Notes: generated by a model not told the origin, from the sequence alone. Counted from the stretch's first letter, positions 41,987-50,800 are shown. The stretch is 50,989 bases of DNA from Butyrivibrio sp. (GCA_023665525.1 JAMPDT010000002.1:25346-76334), one strand, 5' to 3'. Translations and numbers: made by a program.

Positions 41987-42578
41987 CAAAATACAAGGAA
42001 ATGGAAAGAATTATTATTGATAAGGAAAGCATTACGCCATTGAGGAGGACATTATAATAAGGCGCGGAATAGAGCGTTATATGTATGCGCGGCAGTTTGT
42101 TTACGGGAATGTTTTGGATATTGCAAGCGGCGTTGGCTACGGAAGCTATCTTATGTCAAAAAATCCCGATGTAAAAACAGTGACGGGCGTGGATAAGAGC
42201 GAGCACGCTCTTGAAAACGCAAGAAAGAGCTTTGACAAGGAAAACGTAAGGTTTATTCTCGGCTCCCCCGAAACGGTAACAGGTGATTTTGATATTCTGG
42301 TCTGTCTTGAAACCGTCGAGCATTTGCCGAATCCCAAGGTTTTAAAGGAGATGGCGGACAGATGCAAAATTGACGAGGTGATTATTTCGTTTCCGCATAA
42401 AAAGACAACGCATTACAATAAATATCATTTGTGGGATTTTACGCAGGAGGATATGAGCCGTATTTTTAATGACTTTGAATGCTATAAGGTATATGAGCTT
42501 CACGATTCGACAATTATGAATTTTGTACGGATCCGCAGGAGCGGGTACACATATTCGCGCCGTTATTTCGGGGAGTAG
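41983..42578 (+). pseudogene. SAM-dependent methyltransferase, broken by a frameshift
   Basis: ATG at 41983 overlaps the previous stop (ATGA) and has GGAGGAG upstream, but this frame (MTKYKEMERIIIDKESITPL and four more residues) stops at 42055-42057. Homology goes on in another frame from about 42039: IEEDIIIRRGIERYMYARQF, then VLDIASGVGYGSYLMSKNPD (SAM motif I), GVDKSEHALENAR, and DILVCLETVEHLPNP. Loss of one base near 42034-42038 explains the shift. A short 165-residue product from ATG 42081 has no ribosome site and would miss the N-terminal helix. Either a true pseudogene or a sequencing error; the rest of the protein looks intact. Confidence 0.7.
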
Positions 42579-42639
42579 GAGGATTGTTCTTGGATTTATG
42601 AAATAGGAGATGGTGCATACGGGTGCGGAAGGAATGAAC

Positions 42640-43671
42640 ATGGAACAGGAACAAATCTTGGTTAATCTTTTGAATATTGTCGAGGATTTGCAGAAGAAGG
42701 TCAGGCGGCTGGAGCAGGACAACGCGGCGATTGTGCGCGCACACGGTCAGCTTTTGGAGTATGTGCAGATGAACCAAAGCGACGCGGAGAATTTTCGCGA
42801 TAACGTCATATTCGAGCTTACGGATAACAGCGAGCTTGCGCGGACGTATTTTTTCCCGAAAATAATGTCGGGGCAGGAGGCTATCGAGCGCATTGTGAAC
42901 GAGGGCTGTTCGATGGCAAGATTCGGCGACGGCGAATTTTCGGTTATCGCGGGAAGGATAAGACACCGCTTTCAGACAGTGGAGGACGAAAGGCTGGCGT
43001 CGAGGCTTCGGGAGGTTCTTAATTCGGACGACGGGCGGCTGCTGATCGGGCTTGCCAATAATTACGGAAGTCTTGACAAGTACACGGAGCAGGCGAAGCG
43101 CGAAATCCGCTCGTATATGAGGCCCGAAATCCGAAAGGAGCATATGCTGCTCCTCAATACGGATAAGCAGTATTACGACGCTTATGTGACAAGACCCTAC
43201 GTTATGTATGCGGACAATAAGACGGACGCGCCCGCAAAGCGGTTCGAGCAGCTCAAAAGGATATGGGACAAAAGGAAATGCGTATTTGTCGAGGGGAGCT
43301 GCACGGGGCTTGGCGTAGGCAACGATTTGTTTGACAACGCGGCAAAAATACACAGGATCCTCGGACCTGTGCAGGACGCTTTTTTGGCGTACGACAAAAT
43401 ACTCGAGTGCTGTACGGAGCAGGATAAAGACAGCCTTTTTCTGCTTGCGCTCGGACCTACGGCTACGGTTCTGGCTTATGATTTGTGCAGGGCGGGCTAT
43501 CAGGCTGTGGACGTCGGTCATGTGGATTTGGAGTATGAATGGTTCCTTGCGGGAGAGGGCAGGCGTACCGAGGTCGGCGGCAAGTACAACAACGAGCTTC
43601 CGGGCGGACAGGAGCCTCTGCCCTTGGATTCGCCCGAATACAAGGCTCAGATTATCGCGGATTTTTCCTGA
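42640..43671 (+). CDS. GT-D fold glycosyltransferase (DUF1792/SP_1767 family)
   Basis: A 343-residue protein. The first 60 residues form a coiled coil (MEQEQILVNLLNIVEDLQKK, VRRLEQDNAAIVRAHGQLLE). The catalytic domain follows with MARFGDGEFSVIAGR, the D-G-E metal/donor motif of the GT-D fold first described in streptococcal serine-rich adhesin glycosylation. Then GRLLIGLANNYGSLDKYTEQ, FVEGSCTGLGVGNDLFDNA and LLALGPTATVLAYDLCRAGY with QAVDVGHVDLEYEWFL, which are family blocks. I chose ATG at 42640, seven bases after GGAAGG; ATGs at 42610 and 42634 lie too close to their purine runs. It is followed after 19 nt by the first CgeB-like gene. A flagellin glycan-extending role is inferred. Confidence 0.8.
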   Translation: MEQEQILVNLLNIVEDLQKKVRRLEQDNAAIVRAHGQLLEYVQMNQSDAENFRDNVIFELTDNSELARTYFFPKIMSGQEAIERIVNEGCSMARFGDGEFSVIAGRIRHRFQTVEDERLASRLREVLNSDDGRLLIGLANNYGSLDKYTEQAKREIRSYMRPEIRKEHMLLLNTDKQYYDAYVTRPYVMYADNKTDAPAKRFEQLKRIWDKRKCVFVEGSCTGLGVGNDLFDNAAKIHRILGPVQDAFLAYDKILECCTEQDKDSLFLLALGPTATVLAYDLCRAGYQAVDVGHVDLEYEWFLAGEGRRTEVGGKYNNELPGGQEPLPLDSPEYKAQIIADFS

Positions 43672-43690
43672 TTTTGCGTAAAGGATAAGC

Positions 43691-44884
43691 ATGAACATAT
43701 TATTTTACCGTTATAACAGCATATGCGAGCCGGACGTTATTTCGGTGCTTAGGAGGCTGGGGCACAGCGTGGACGAGGTCACGGACGAGATGACCGACAA
43801 GACGCTTACGCCCGGACAGCAGGTCAGGATCGTGCAGGCGGCGCTGATGGGGGAGGTTCGCTACGACTTGGTTTTTTCGATTAATTTTTTCCCCGTGGTG
43901 TCGGAGGTGTGCAATATAGTGCGCGTTCCGTATGCGGGCTGGATAGTTGACAGCCCCGTTATGGAGCTTTATTCGCACTCGATCCGCAACCGCTGCAACA
44001 GGCTTTTTATGTTTGACAGAGCGTTGTACGAGGAGTTTCGCGGCGAGAATCCCGACGGGATCTTTTATCTGCCGCTTGCGTCGGACACGGAGAGGCTTGA
44101 CGGGGTAATCGCCTCGATAACGGACGGGGAGCGGGAGCGATTCGGCGCGGAGGTTTCCTTTATCGGCTCGCTTTATACGGAAAAGTGTCCCTACAACCGT
44201 TTTGAGGGCAGGGACAGGTACTTAAAGGGCTATCTTGACGGGCTTATCGAGGCGCAGCTTAGGGTTTACGGCTACAATTTTCTTGAGGAATGCTTAAGCG
44301 GCGAGCAGGTGGAGGCGTTCAAGCGCGAGGTCCCCTTTTACGCGTTCCCGGAGAAGTCGGAGCATAACGATCGGGCGGCTATGGCGCATCTTTACCTCGG
44401 CAATAAGGTGACGGAGCAGGAGCGCCTGCGTCTGCTCGGGGCGGTATCGGATAATTTTAAGTTGGATTTGTATACGGGCAGCGACGTATCGGGGCTTCCC
44501 AAGGCAAGGCACAGGGGTCTTGCCAAAACAATGACGGAGATGCCCAAGATTTTTAAGCTGTCCAAAATAAACCTTAATTTTACCTCGAAGCCGATAAGGA
44601 CGGGGCTTCCCCAACGGATTTGGGACATTATGGGAGCGGGCGGCTTTGTGCTTACCAATTACCAAAGCGAGCTTTCGGAGTATTTCGAGATAGGGCGCGA
44701 GCTGGAGGCATTCGCGGACGAAAGCGAGCTTTTATACAAAATAGATTACTATCTTTCGCATGAGGATTTGAGAAAAGAGATAGCCGAAAACGGGTATGAG
44801 AGAGTAAAGAGGGAGCATTCGCTCGAGCTTAGGCTCTCGCGGCTCCTTGATACGGCTATGGGAAACAACGGAGCGGCACAATGA
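43691..44884 (+). CDS. DUF3880/CgeB-like glycosyltransferase (tandem copy 1)
   Basis: A 397-residue GT-B-fold protein. The N-terminal DUF3880-type domain has YDLVFSINFFPVVSEVCNIV followed by RVPYAGWIVDSPVMELYSHS and RLFMFDRALYEEFRG; the C-terminal domain has MPKIFKLSKINLNFTSKPIR with TGLPQRIWDIMGAGGFVLTN (the CgeB/Glyco_trans_1_2 region) and a final helix. Such proteins are common next to flagellin and capsule glycosylation genes. The next gene is a clear paralogue sharing this order of motifs, with ATGA overlap (44881-44884). Donor and acceptor unknown. Confidence 0.75.
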   Translation: MNILFYRYNSICEPDVISVLRRLGHSVDEVTDEMTDKTLTPGQQVRIVQAALMGEVRYDLVFSINFFPVVSEVCNIVRVPYAGWIVDSPVMELYSHSIRNRCNRLFMFDRALYEEFRGENPDGIFYLPLASDTERLDGVIASITDGERERFGAEVSFIGSLYTEKCPYNRFEGRDRYLKGYLDGLIEAQLRVYGYNFLEECLSGEQVEAFKREVPFYAFPEKSEHNDRAAMAHLYLGNKVTEQERLRLLGAVSDNFKLDLYTGSDVSGLPKARHRGLAKTMTEMPKIFKLSKINLNFTSKPIRTGLPQRIWDIMGAGGFVLTNYQSELSEYFEIGRELEAFADESELLYKIDYYLSHEDLRKEIAENGYERVKREHSLELRLSRLLDTAMGNNGAAQ

Positions 44885-46032
44885 AAATTCTTGCATACAG
44901 GTGGAAGGCGTACAATCACAGGGATATAATCGGCTGTCTTGAGGACAGGGGTCATAATATTAACGAGATAAGCGGGGAGCTTGCGAGCTTTGAGGCGGAC
45001 GCGGGCTTTGAGGAGCGGCTTGGCGCGGCTCTTGAGGGCGGAAAATACGATTCGGTATTTTCCGTAAATTATTTTCCGCTTATATCGGATATGTGCCAAA
45101 AATACGGCGTGACATATATTTCATGGTGCTGCGACAGCCCGATTGCGACGATGTACCATCAGTCGGTTTTCAACAAGGTAAATAAAATATTTATGTTTGA
45201 CAGGCTCGAGTGGATGGGCTTTCGGGATATGGGCGCGCCCGTGTATTATCTGCCGCTTTGCACGAATGCGGAGAGAGCCTCCCGCGCGTCGGCTCCCGCG
45301 GAGGGCTGCGACGCTGATATTTCTTTTGTGGGAAGCATGTACAACAAAAACAGCTACGATGAGATATACGGACATCTGCCCGAATACCTTAAGGGATATT
45401 TTGACGCGGCGATAAGAATGCAGAAAAACGCGTACTCCGATTATCTTTTGGACGATCTGCTTGACGGCGGGACGCTTGCGGTTCTGGACAGGTATTTTGT
45501 CGTGGACAGGAGCGAGCGCTCCTTCAGCGATTTGTCGCTTGCCTTTTCGACGACGGTTTTAAGCTATAAAATAGCGCAGGCGGAGAGGCGCGCTCTGATA
45601 GCCGATTTGTCGCGCACGCATTCGGTGAACGTTTACACCGACGACGAGGACGTCGATTTTATCAAGGCGAAAAACTGCGGGCTGGTAGATTACCGCGAGG
45701 GCGCTCCGAGGGTGTTTAAACGGTCGAAAATAAATCTGAATCTGACCCTGAGAAGCATAAGAAGCGGCGTGCCGCTGCGCGTGTGGGATATTTTGGGCGC
45801 GGGCGGCTTCTGCCTTACAAATTATCAGGCGGAGCTGCCGATGTATTTTATAAACGGCGAGGATCTGGTTTGGTTCAAGAGCCGAAGCGAGCTTTTCGAG
45901 CTGGCGGACTATTATCTTGAGCATGAGGACGAGCGCAGGCGTATCGCCGAAAACGGACACAGAAAGGTTAGGGAATTTCACGGCTACGAGAGCCGTATGG
46001 ACGAAATCGCGGAATATGTTGACGGGTTTTAA
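44881..46032 (+). CDS. DUF3880/CgeB-like glycosyltransferase (tandem copy 2)
   Basis: A 383-residue paralogue of the preceding gene: YDSVFSVNYFPLISDMCQKY followed by GVTYISWCCDSPIATMYHQS, KIFMFDRLEWMGFRDMGAPV, and later APRVFKRSKINLNLTLRSIR with SGVPLRVWDILGAGGFCLTN. All motif positions agree with copy 1, but the overall sequence is well diverged, so each copy probably has its own linkage. It overlaps copy 1 by four bases. Its stop overlaps the stop of the convergent YitT gene (46029-46032), and no terminator is visible between them. It is the last gene of the glycosylation island. Confidence 0.75.
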   Translation: MKILAYRWKAYNHRDIIGCLEDRGHNINEISGELASFEADAGFEERLGAALEGGKYDSVFSVNYFPLISDMCQKYGVTYISWCCDSPIATMYHQSVFNKVNKIFMFDRLEWMGFRDMGAPVYYLPLCTNAERASRASAPAEGCDADISFVGSMYNKNSYDEIYGHLPEYLKGYFDAAIRMQKNAYSDYLLDDLLDGGTLAVLDRYFVVDRSERSFSDLSLAFSTTVLSYKIAQAERRALIADLSRTHSVNVYTDDEDVDFIKAKNCGLVDYREGAPRVFKRSKINLNLTLRSIRSGVPLRVWDILGAGGFCLTNYQAELPMYFINGEDLVWFKSRSELFELADYYLEHEDERRRIAENGHRKVREFHGYESRMDEIAEYVDGF

Positions 46033-46883
46033 ACGCGCGGGCGCGTGAAGCCCTCGCCCATAACCTCGCTGACGCGGTTCACGATCATAAAGGCGTTGGA
46101 GTCTATTTCCCTGACGATGCGGTGAATTTTTACGATTTCCCTGTTCGATACGACGGAAAGCAGCATTTCGGTGTCCTTTTCAAGGTATCCCGTGCGGCTT
46201 TGAACAAGCGTGACGCCGCGGTCAAGCTCCGCAAAAATAGCGTCGCGGATCTCAAGCGTATGGGGGCTTATAATTTTAACCTGCATCATGGTGCTGCCTA
46301 TGAGCTGAAACTTATCTATTACAACGGAGTATATCAGCACAAGCACCACGCCGTAAAGCACGTTGTCCCCGAAATCCCATATCGCTTGGAGAAAAAGCAC
46401 GATTATGTCCAAAATATATATCATTGTCGATAGAGGGACGCGCAGGTATTTGTGCATAATCAGCGGGGGAACGTCCATTCCGCCGCTCGACGAGCCCGCG
46501 CGCAGGACAAGCCCCGCGCCCGCGCCGATTAAAAGTCCGCCCATTACGGTGCAGAGGAAAATGTTTTCGGTTATCACATATCCAAAGGAAACGCGCTCTA
46601 TGAGCCATATTGCGGCGGGATAGCAAAGGGAGCTTAAAACGGTGGACGCGGCAAATTTTTTGCCGAGCAGAAGCAGCCCCGCTATAAGCATCGCGACGTT
46701 GAAAATAAACACAAAGGCGGAAACGGGAATCCCGCAGACTCTGTGCACGAACAGTCCCAGTCCCGAGGTTCCGCCCGTTATAAGCCCCGACGGGACGACA
46801 AAAAGAGTAAAGCCGGCTGCATCTATAATGTTGCCGGCTATAATCATCAGTATTTTCATAACGAACGTACTTTTCTTTTTCAT
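46029..46883 (-). CDS. YitT family membrane protein (DUF161/DUF2179)
   Basis: A 284-residue integral membrane protein with five or six hydrophobic helices in the first 180 residues (for example ILMIIAGNIIDAAGFTLFVV, PVSAFVFIFNVAMLIAGLLL, MGGLLIGAGAGLVLRAGSSS), followed by a soluble C-terminal DUF2179 domain (VKIISPHTLEIRDAIFAELD, GVTLVQSRTGYLEKDTEMLL). TGGTSGLGLFVHRV and RAGSSSGGMDVPPLI are family signatures. The role is not established for the family. I chose the ATG at 46883 because the sigma-A promoter at 46906-46934 and a GAGG ribosome site lie just upstream; the open frame continues further but would start before the promoter. Confidence 0.85.
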   Translation of the reverse strand: MKKKSTFVMKILMIIAGNIIDAAGFTLFVVPSGLITGGTSGLGLFVHRVCGIPVSAFVFIFNVAMLIAGLLLLGKKFAASTVLSSLCYPAAIWLIERVSFGYVITENIFLCTVMGGLLIGAGAGLVLRAGSSSGGMDVPPLIMHKYLRVPLSTMIYILDIIVLFLQAIWDFGDNVLYGVVLVLIYSVVIDKFQLIGSTMMQVKIISPHTLEIRDAIFAELDRGVTLVQSRTGYLEKDTEMLLSVVSNREIVKIHRIVREIDSNAFMIVNRVSEVMGEGFTRPRV

Positions 46884-46905
46884 AAAAACCTCACCAAACA
46901 ATGTA

Positions 46906-46934
46906 AATATAACAGATTTTTGCCGTAATTTCAA
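46906..46934 (-). promoter_or_regulatory. Sigma-A promoter of the YitT gene
   Basis: On the minus strand TTGAAA (46929-46934), a 17-bp spacer and TATATT (46906-46911). It gives a leader of only about 15-20 nt and fixes the start codon at 46883. Confidence 0.7.
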
Positions 46935-46998
46935 TAAATATGTGACCTTTTTGCCGAAAAAGCCCTCTATATTATCAGAACGGTAAGGGAGCTTTGAC

Positions 46999-47514
46999 GT
47001 GGATAAGGAAAATACGGACAAGATAGAAGCGGCATACAGACGTATGCGCTCAATATTATACGGCGCCGCGCTTTCGCGGCTTCATGACGCCTGTATGGCG
47101 GAGGATATTGTGAACGACGTTTTCGTGGAGGCGCTCAGGCACAGGAGATGGTGGTGCGCGCAGAAGAGCTCGGTGCAGGACAGATACCTGACTGCCGCCT
47201 GCGAAAGACTGTGCGCGGCGTATCTTAAGAGGGAACGCGGGCGGCGCTGTGTGCCGTATGATGATGAAAAGGAAAGGCTCGGCGTATCCGCCGACGGAAT
47301 CGAGCTTGCGCAGCTCCGCCAAAGTCTTGAAAAATGCCTTGCACTTTTGGAGCCGGACGACAGGCTCCTGATACGCAGGAAGTATTTTGAAAATTACGGG
47401 ACAAGGCAGCTCGCCGCCCTTATCGGGATAAGCGAAGCCAATGTGCTCCAAAGGCTCGTGAGAGCCAGACGGAGGCTTCGGGCGATCCTTGAGAGATATA
47501 AAATAACGCTCTGA
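46999..47514 (+). CDS. ECF-like sigma-70 family RNA polymerase sigma factor
   Basis: A 171-residue sigma factor with regions 2 and 4 only. Region 2: RMRSILYGAALSRLHDACMA followed by EDIVNDVFVEAL. Region 4: CLALLEPDDRLLIRRKYFEN followed by YGTRQLAALIGISEANVLQR and LVRARRRLRAIL, a normal helix-turn-helix. It is rich in Arg and Cys. GTG at 46999 has GGGAG nine bases upstream. No anti-sigma gene with a membrane segment is next to it; the left neighbour is divergent YitT and the right one is convergent ugd with zero spacing. Its regulon is unknown. Confidence 0.8.
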   Translation: MDKENTDKIEAAYRRMRSILYGAALSRLHDACMAEDIVNDVFVEALRHRRWWCAQKSSVQDRYLTAACERLCAAYLKRERGRRCVPYDDEKERLGVSADGIELAQLRQSLEKCLALLEPDDRLLIRRKYFENYGTRQLAALIGISEANVLQRLVRARRRLRAILERYKITL

Positions 47515-48753
47515 TTAATCTCTTTTGAATAAATCCCTTGTGTAGACCTTGCTGCTCACATCGTCAAGCTCGCCGCCGTATCGGTTGGCGACAATCAGGC
47601 TTGACTGCTGTTTGAACAGCTCTAAATCGTTTATGATTTTGCTGCCGAAAAAATAACTTCCGTCGGGCATGGAGGGCTCATATATGATTATTTTGACGCC
47701 CTTTGCCTTAAGACGCTTCATAACGCCCTGTATGGAGCTTTGGCGGAAATTATCGGAATTGCTTTTCATTACAAGCCTGTAAATTCCTATGACCGTAGAA
47801 TCCTCGCTGAACGCACTGAACGCGCCGTCGGAAACGCCCGTATTGTAGCCCGATTTTCGGAGAATGCGGGACGCGATGAAATCCTTTCTCGTCGTGTTGC
47901 TCTGTACGATCGCTCCGATCAGGTTGTTGGGTACGCTGTCGTAATTTGCGAGAAGCTGCTTGGTGTCCTTGGGGAGGCAGTAGCCGCCGTAGCCGAAGGA
48001 CGGATTATTGTAGAAATCGCCTATTCTGGGATCCAGGCAGACGCCCTTGATAATTGCCTGCGTATCCAAGCCCTTCAGTTCCGCGTAGGTGTCAAGCTCG
48101 TTGAAATACGCAACCCGAAGCGCGAGATATGTGTTTGAAAAGAGCTTTATCGCCTCCGCCTCCGTGCTGCTTGTATATAAAATATCTATATCTTCCTTTA
48201 ATGCCGATTCACACAGCAATTCTCCGAATTTTACCGCTTTTTCCTTAAGACTTGCGTTATCGGGATCAAAGCCGAGTATTATTCTTGACGGGTACAGATT
48301 ATCATACAGAGCCTTTGTTTCTCTTAAAAATTCGGGAGAAAATACGATGTCCAAGTCCCTGTATTTTTCCTGCATTCTTTTGGTGAAGCCTACGGGGACG
48401 GTGGATTTAATGATAACGGCGGGGCGGCTCCCGCAGGAGCTTACGGTTTCTATTATTTCCTCTACGGAGCTTGTGTCAAAAAAATTCTTTTCCGCGTCGT
48501 AGTTGGTAGGGGTGGCAATAATCACGTAATCGGCGTGTTTAAAGCAGTCCTTGTTGTCCGTTGCCGTAATGTCAAGCGTCTTTGTTTTAAAATAATCCTC
48601 TATGTATTCGTCCTGAATGGGCGCGCATTTTCTGTTGACCGTTTCGATTTTGTCGCGGGAAATATCATAGGCTGTGACCTTGTTTTTCAGAGCGAGCAGC
48701 ACGCTTAAAGAAATTCCGACATATCCGATGCCGGCGGTAACGATATGCATCAT
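47515..48753 (-). CDS. ugd: UDP-glucose 6-dehydrogenase
   Basis: A 412-residue NAD-dependent enzyme that oxidises UDP-glucose to UDP-glucuronate. The N-terminal Rossmann motif is [20 protein letters not shown]; then [52 protein letters not shown] and [20 protein letters not shown]. The catalytic Cys is in [18 protein letters not shown]. It belongs to the short Ugd branch. I chose ATG at 48753 (AAGGAG seven bases upstream); the frame is open to 48786 but without a ribosome site. Its product would feed the UDP-glucuronate 4-epimerase-like enzyme at 41000-41986. Confidence 0.9.
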   Translation of the reverse strand: MMHIVTAGIGYVGISLSVLLALKNKVTAYDISRDKIETVNRKCAPIQDEYIEDYFKTKTLDITATDNKDCFKHADYVIIATPTNYDAEKNFFDTSSVEEIIETVSSCGSRPAVIIKSTVPVGFTKRMQEKYRDLDIVFSPEFLRETKALYDNLYPSRIILGFDPDNASLKEKAVKFGELLCESALKEDIDILYTSSTEAEAIKLFSNTYLALRVAYFNELDTYAELKGLDTQAIIKGVCLDPRIGDFYNNPSFGYGGYCLPKDTKQLLANYDSVPNNLIGAIVQSNTTRKDFIASRILRKSGYNTGVSDGAFSAFSEDSTVIGIYRLVMKSNSDNFRQSSIQGVMKRLKAKGVKIIIYEPSMPDGSYFFGSKIINDLELFKQQSSLIVANRYGGELDDVSSKVYTRDLFKRD

Positions 48754-48834
48754 TTTGAATCTCCTTGTAAAAACGGTTTGCACCATTATAAATTTATATA
48801 TTTAAGGAGATTGTACCACAGGCGGCGTTTTTTT

Positions 48835-48873
48835 ACAATAAAAACAGAGAGCGGCTTTAACGCCGTTCTCTGT
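48835..48873 (-). terminator. Rho-independent terminator after the second FliD-like gene
   Basis: ACAGAGAGCGGC (48844-48855) pairs with GCCGTTCTCTGT (48862-48873) at 11 of 12 positions with a 6-nt loop. On the minus strand a TTTTTATTG run follows. It separates the FliD-like gene from ugd. Confidence 0.8.
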
Positions 48874-48904
48874 TATATCCTGTATAGCCTTGAAGCTCCG
48901 TCTC

Positions 48905-50197
48905 TCAGCAATACCCGTTAAACATCATTCCCGTATACATCGACGTTGTGTAGGGGTCAACGGCGGGGCGCAGCGGGTGCTTGTAGCTGACTATGGATTT
49001 GTTGATGTATTCCATCGGATTAATCATAATTGATTTGGCTTTGCCCTGAAGGGCGTTCTTAAATTTGCCTATCTGGGAGAGCGTGTTCATCAAGCCGCCC
49101 TCGTCGGAGGAACGCCTCAAAACATCGTCGTCCACCTTTATAAGACCGTCGCCGCCGACCGTAAGACCGTTGGCGTTCAGCACGTCGCTGTAATTGGAGG
49201 CGATGGAGGTCAAATCTCCGTAAAGCCGTTTGCTGCCCAAGGCGGAGCCCTCCTTAGCGAGAACAGCCAGTCTGTTGTAGGTGTCGGCAAGCTCATGAAG
49301 CCCGTCAACGAGCGAATCCATATTCTGCTTCAGACCTACGGTCACCTTTTCGCCGTCCTTGCTCACGTCCTTAAGCGTGACGGAAAATTCCCTGTCAACC
49401 GTAAAATTATTGGAGGACGAAACTCTTGTTTCGCCGTTCAGCTCAAATACCGCGTTGGACGGATACATACTCGTATTGTTAAGCCCCAATGCCTCGACTG
49501 CTCCGGCTAACGCCGTCCTGTCCTCGGAATCGTCGGTTACGGTAAAGATAACGGGCTTGTCACCCACACCCGTCATATTCGAGGTGAGAGCGAGCGAGGT
49601 GCGACCCTCCGCGTTGGTATTGACAGCCGCCTTTAAGCCGATATTGGATTTGTTGATAAGCCTCGCAAGCTTATTCTGTATATCGCGGTTGTTTTCGCCG
49701 TCCTTTACCGAAAATTGCAGCTCGTATGTAATGGACGAAATATTGACGTCAAAGGAGTATGTTCCGCTGAAAAGGCTGCGCGCTCCGGGGGTTAAATACT
49801 TGCCGATATTTACCTGCGGGGAGGCGAGTTGTTTTACCGAAAGCTCGAACTGCTTAGACGCGCCCGCCGAGGTGTTGTCTCCTATATATTCGACGGAAAG
49901 CACGTCGTCGTTGCTCGACTGCGCAATGCTCTTGAAGGTCATGCTGCCGCTCTCGGCGTCGGTCAAATCCGCCGCTATCTCGGAAAGGCTCTTGGCGCTC
50001 TCCTTGATGTCGATGGCGCGCTTTTGCACCTCCTCCGGGTCGGCTATTTTGTAGAGGGGACTGAATCTGTTAATCTTAACGATATTATTATAGATGTCCT
50101 TGAGCTCGCTTTTTTTGTGAGCGTTGTGTTTGGAATACGGACGCATTCCGTACTCAGCCATATAATAATTGTATACGCTGCTAATCACATCAGTCAC
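48905..50197 (-). CDS. Second FliD-like flagellar hook-associated protein
   Basis: A 430-residue protein related to FliD (HAP2) but separate from the main flagellar operon. FliD-like features are the region NTSAGASKQFELSVKQLASP with QVNIGKYL (compare GTHKLSVMQLATS in FliD), LALTSNMTGVGDKPVIFTVT, SNAVFELNGETRVSSSNNFT (FliD-type insert), and DSLVDGLHELADTYNRLAVL followed by AKEGSALGSKRL (FliD C-domain). The classical FliD N-terminus (S-G-L-D-T/V-D) is missing, and the C-terminus lacks the long coiled coil; it ends in a Met/Tyr/Pro-rich tail. It has a strong sigma-A promoter and not sigma-28, a GGAGGTGACTG ribosome site and its own terminator. Function unknown. Confidence 0.7.
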   Translation of the reverse strand: MTDVISSVYNYYMAEYGMRPYSKHNAHKKSELKDIYNNIVKINRFSPLYKIADPEEVQKRAIDIKESAKSLSEIAADLTDAESGSMTFKSIAQSSNDDVLSVEYIGDNTSAGASKQFELSVKQLASPQVNIGKYLTPGARSLFSGTYSFDVNISSITYELQFSVKDGENNRDIQNKLARLINKSNIGLKAAVNTNAEGRTSLALTSNMTGVGDKPVIFTVTDDSEDRTALAGAVEALGLNNTSMYPSNAVFELNGETRVSSSNNFTVDREFSVTLKDVSKDGEKVTVGLKQNMDSLVDGLHELADTYNRLAVLAKEGSALGSKRLYGDLTSIASNYSDVLNANGLTVGGDGLIKVDDDVLRRSSDEGGLMNTLSQIGKFKNALQGKAKSIMINPMEYINKSIVSYKHPLRPAVDPYTTSMYTGMMFNGYC

Positions 50198-50251
50198 CTC
50201 CTTGTCTGCCTATGATTAAAAATCCTGATAAAAATCCATTTTTACTATTAC

Positions 50252-50280
50252 ATTATATTACGCCAAACGGAGTTTGTCAC
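50252..50280 (-). promoter_or_regulatory. Sigma-A promoter of the FliD-like gene
   Basis: On the minus strand GTGACA (50275-50280), a 17-bp spacer and a perfect TATAAT (50252-50257), about 55 nt before the start codon. No sigma-28 pattern was seen in this region. Confidence 0.8.
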
Positions 50281-50317
50281 CTTTTTTTGAAAAAAAATAC
50301 ATAAAAATACATTTAAG

Positions 50318-50560
50318 TTATGCCGGTTGCATAATTTCGGCTTCCAATTCTTTAATGTCGCTATCAATTAAGTCAGGAAAGCAATCGGATACTTCATCAA
50401 TTTTTATTTTTCCCAATTTCAAAAGCCTGCGTGCATTTTCCTTTGTTTCTTCATAGCGCTCACTTTTGATAAACGACTTCATTATTTGTTCTTCATCAAA
50501 CAAACTCATCATAATCGTCACAACCTCCTTTTCCCTGTTAAGCAAATATTCTTTTAAAAA
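50318..50560 (-). pseudogene. Rpn-family (PD-(D/E)XK) nuclease/transposase remnant
   Basis: The reading FLKEYLLNREKEVVTIMMSL followed by FDEEQIMKSFIKSERYEETK, then ENARRLLKLGKIKIDEVSDC with a final helix, matches the C-terminal end of Rpn-type recombination-promoting nucleases. The N-terminal PD-(D/E)XK nuclease domain is absent; the frame continues upstream to 50641 without family resemblance. A fortuitous ribosome-like AAAAGGAGG at about 50523-50531 before ATGs at 50512 and 50509 could still allow a 63-64-residue product. The bases between here and the rarA promoter hold nothing that I recognise. It probably marks a decayed mobile-type gene. Confidence 0.6.
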
Positions 50561-50800
50561 GGTCAAGGAATACGCTGTTTTTGGCGGTACGCTTTGCCAT
50601 AACTTCCTGCCTGCGTTTTGTATCGTCCGACACCTTATCACTCCAATGTCTAAAAATTTGTGGCAAAAGATACGACATAGCTTACTTTCGCTGCACCTTA
50701 ATTATACAGAAAAACGCCTGTCTTTACAATATCACATTAAATTTATTTCTCCCTATGTTTCGTCGCGCTCTGTTCCTTACCGATATTGTCCTTACAATGC

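Noticed and set aside
41983..42060. Programmed ribosomal frameshift in the methyltransferase
   Set aside because: No slippery heptamer or downstream structure is visible at 42030-42045; a lost base is simpler.
46884..47021. N-terminal extension of the YitT protein
   Set aside because: The open frame continues upstream, but it includes the sigma-A promoter and lacks a ribosome site; the family starts near MKKKSTFVMKI.
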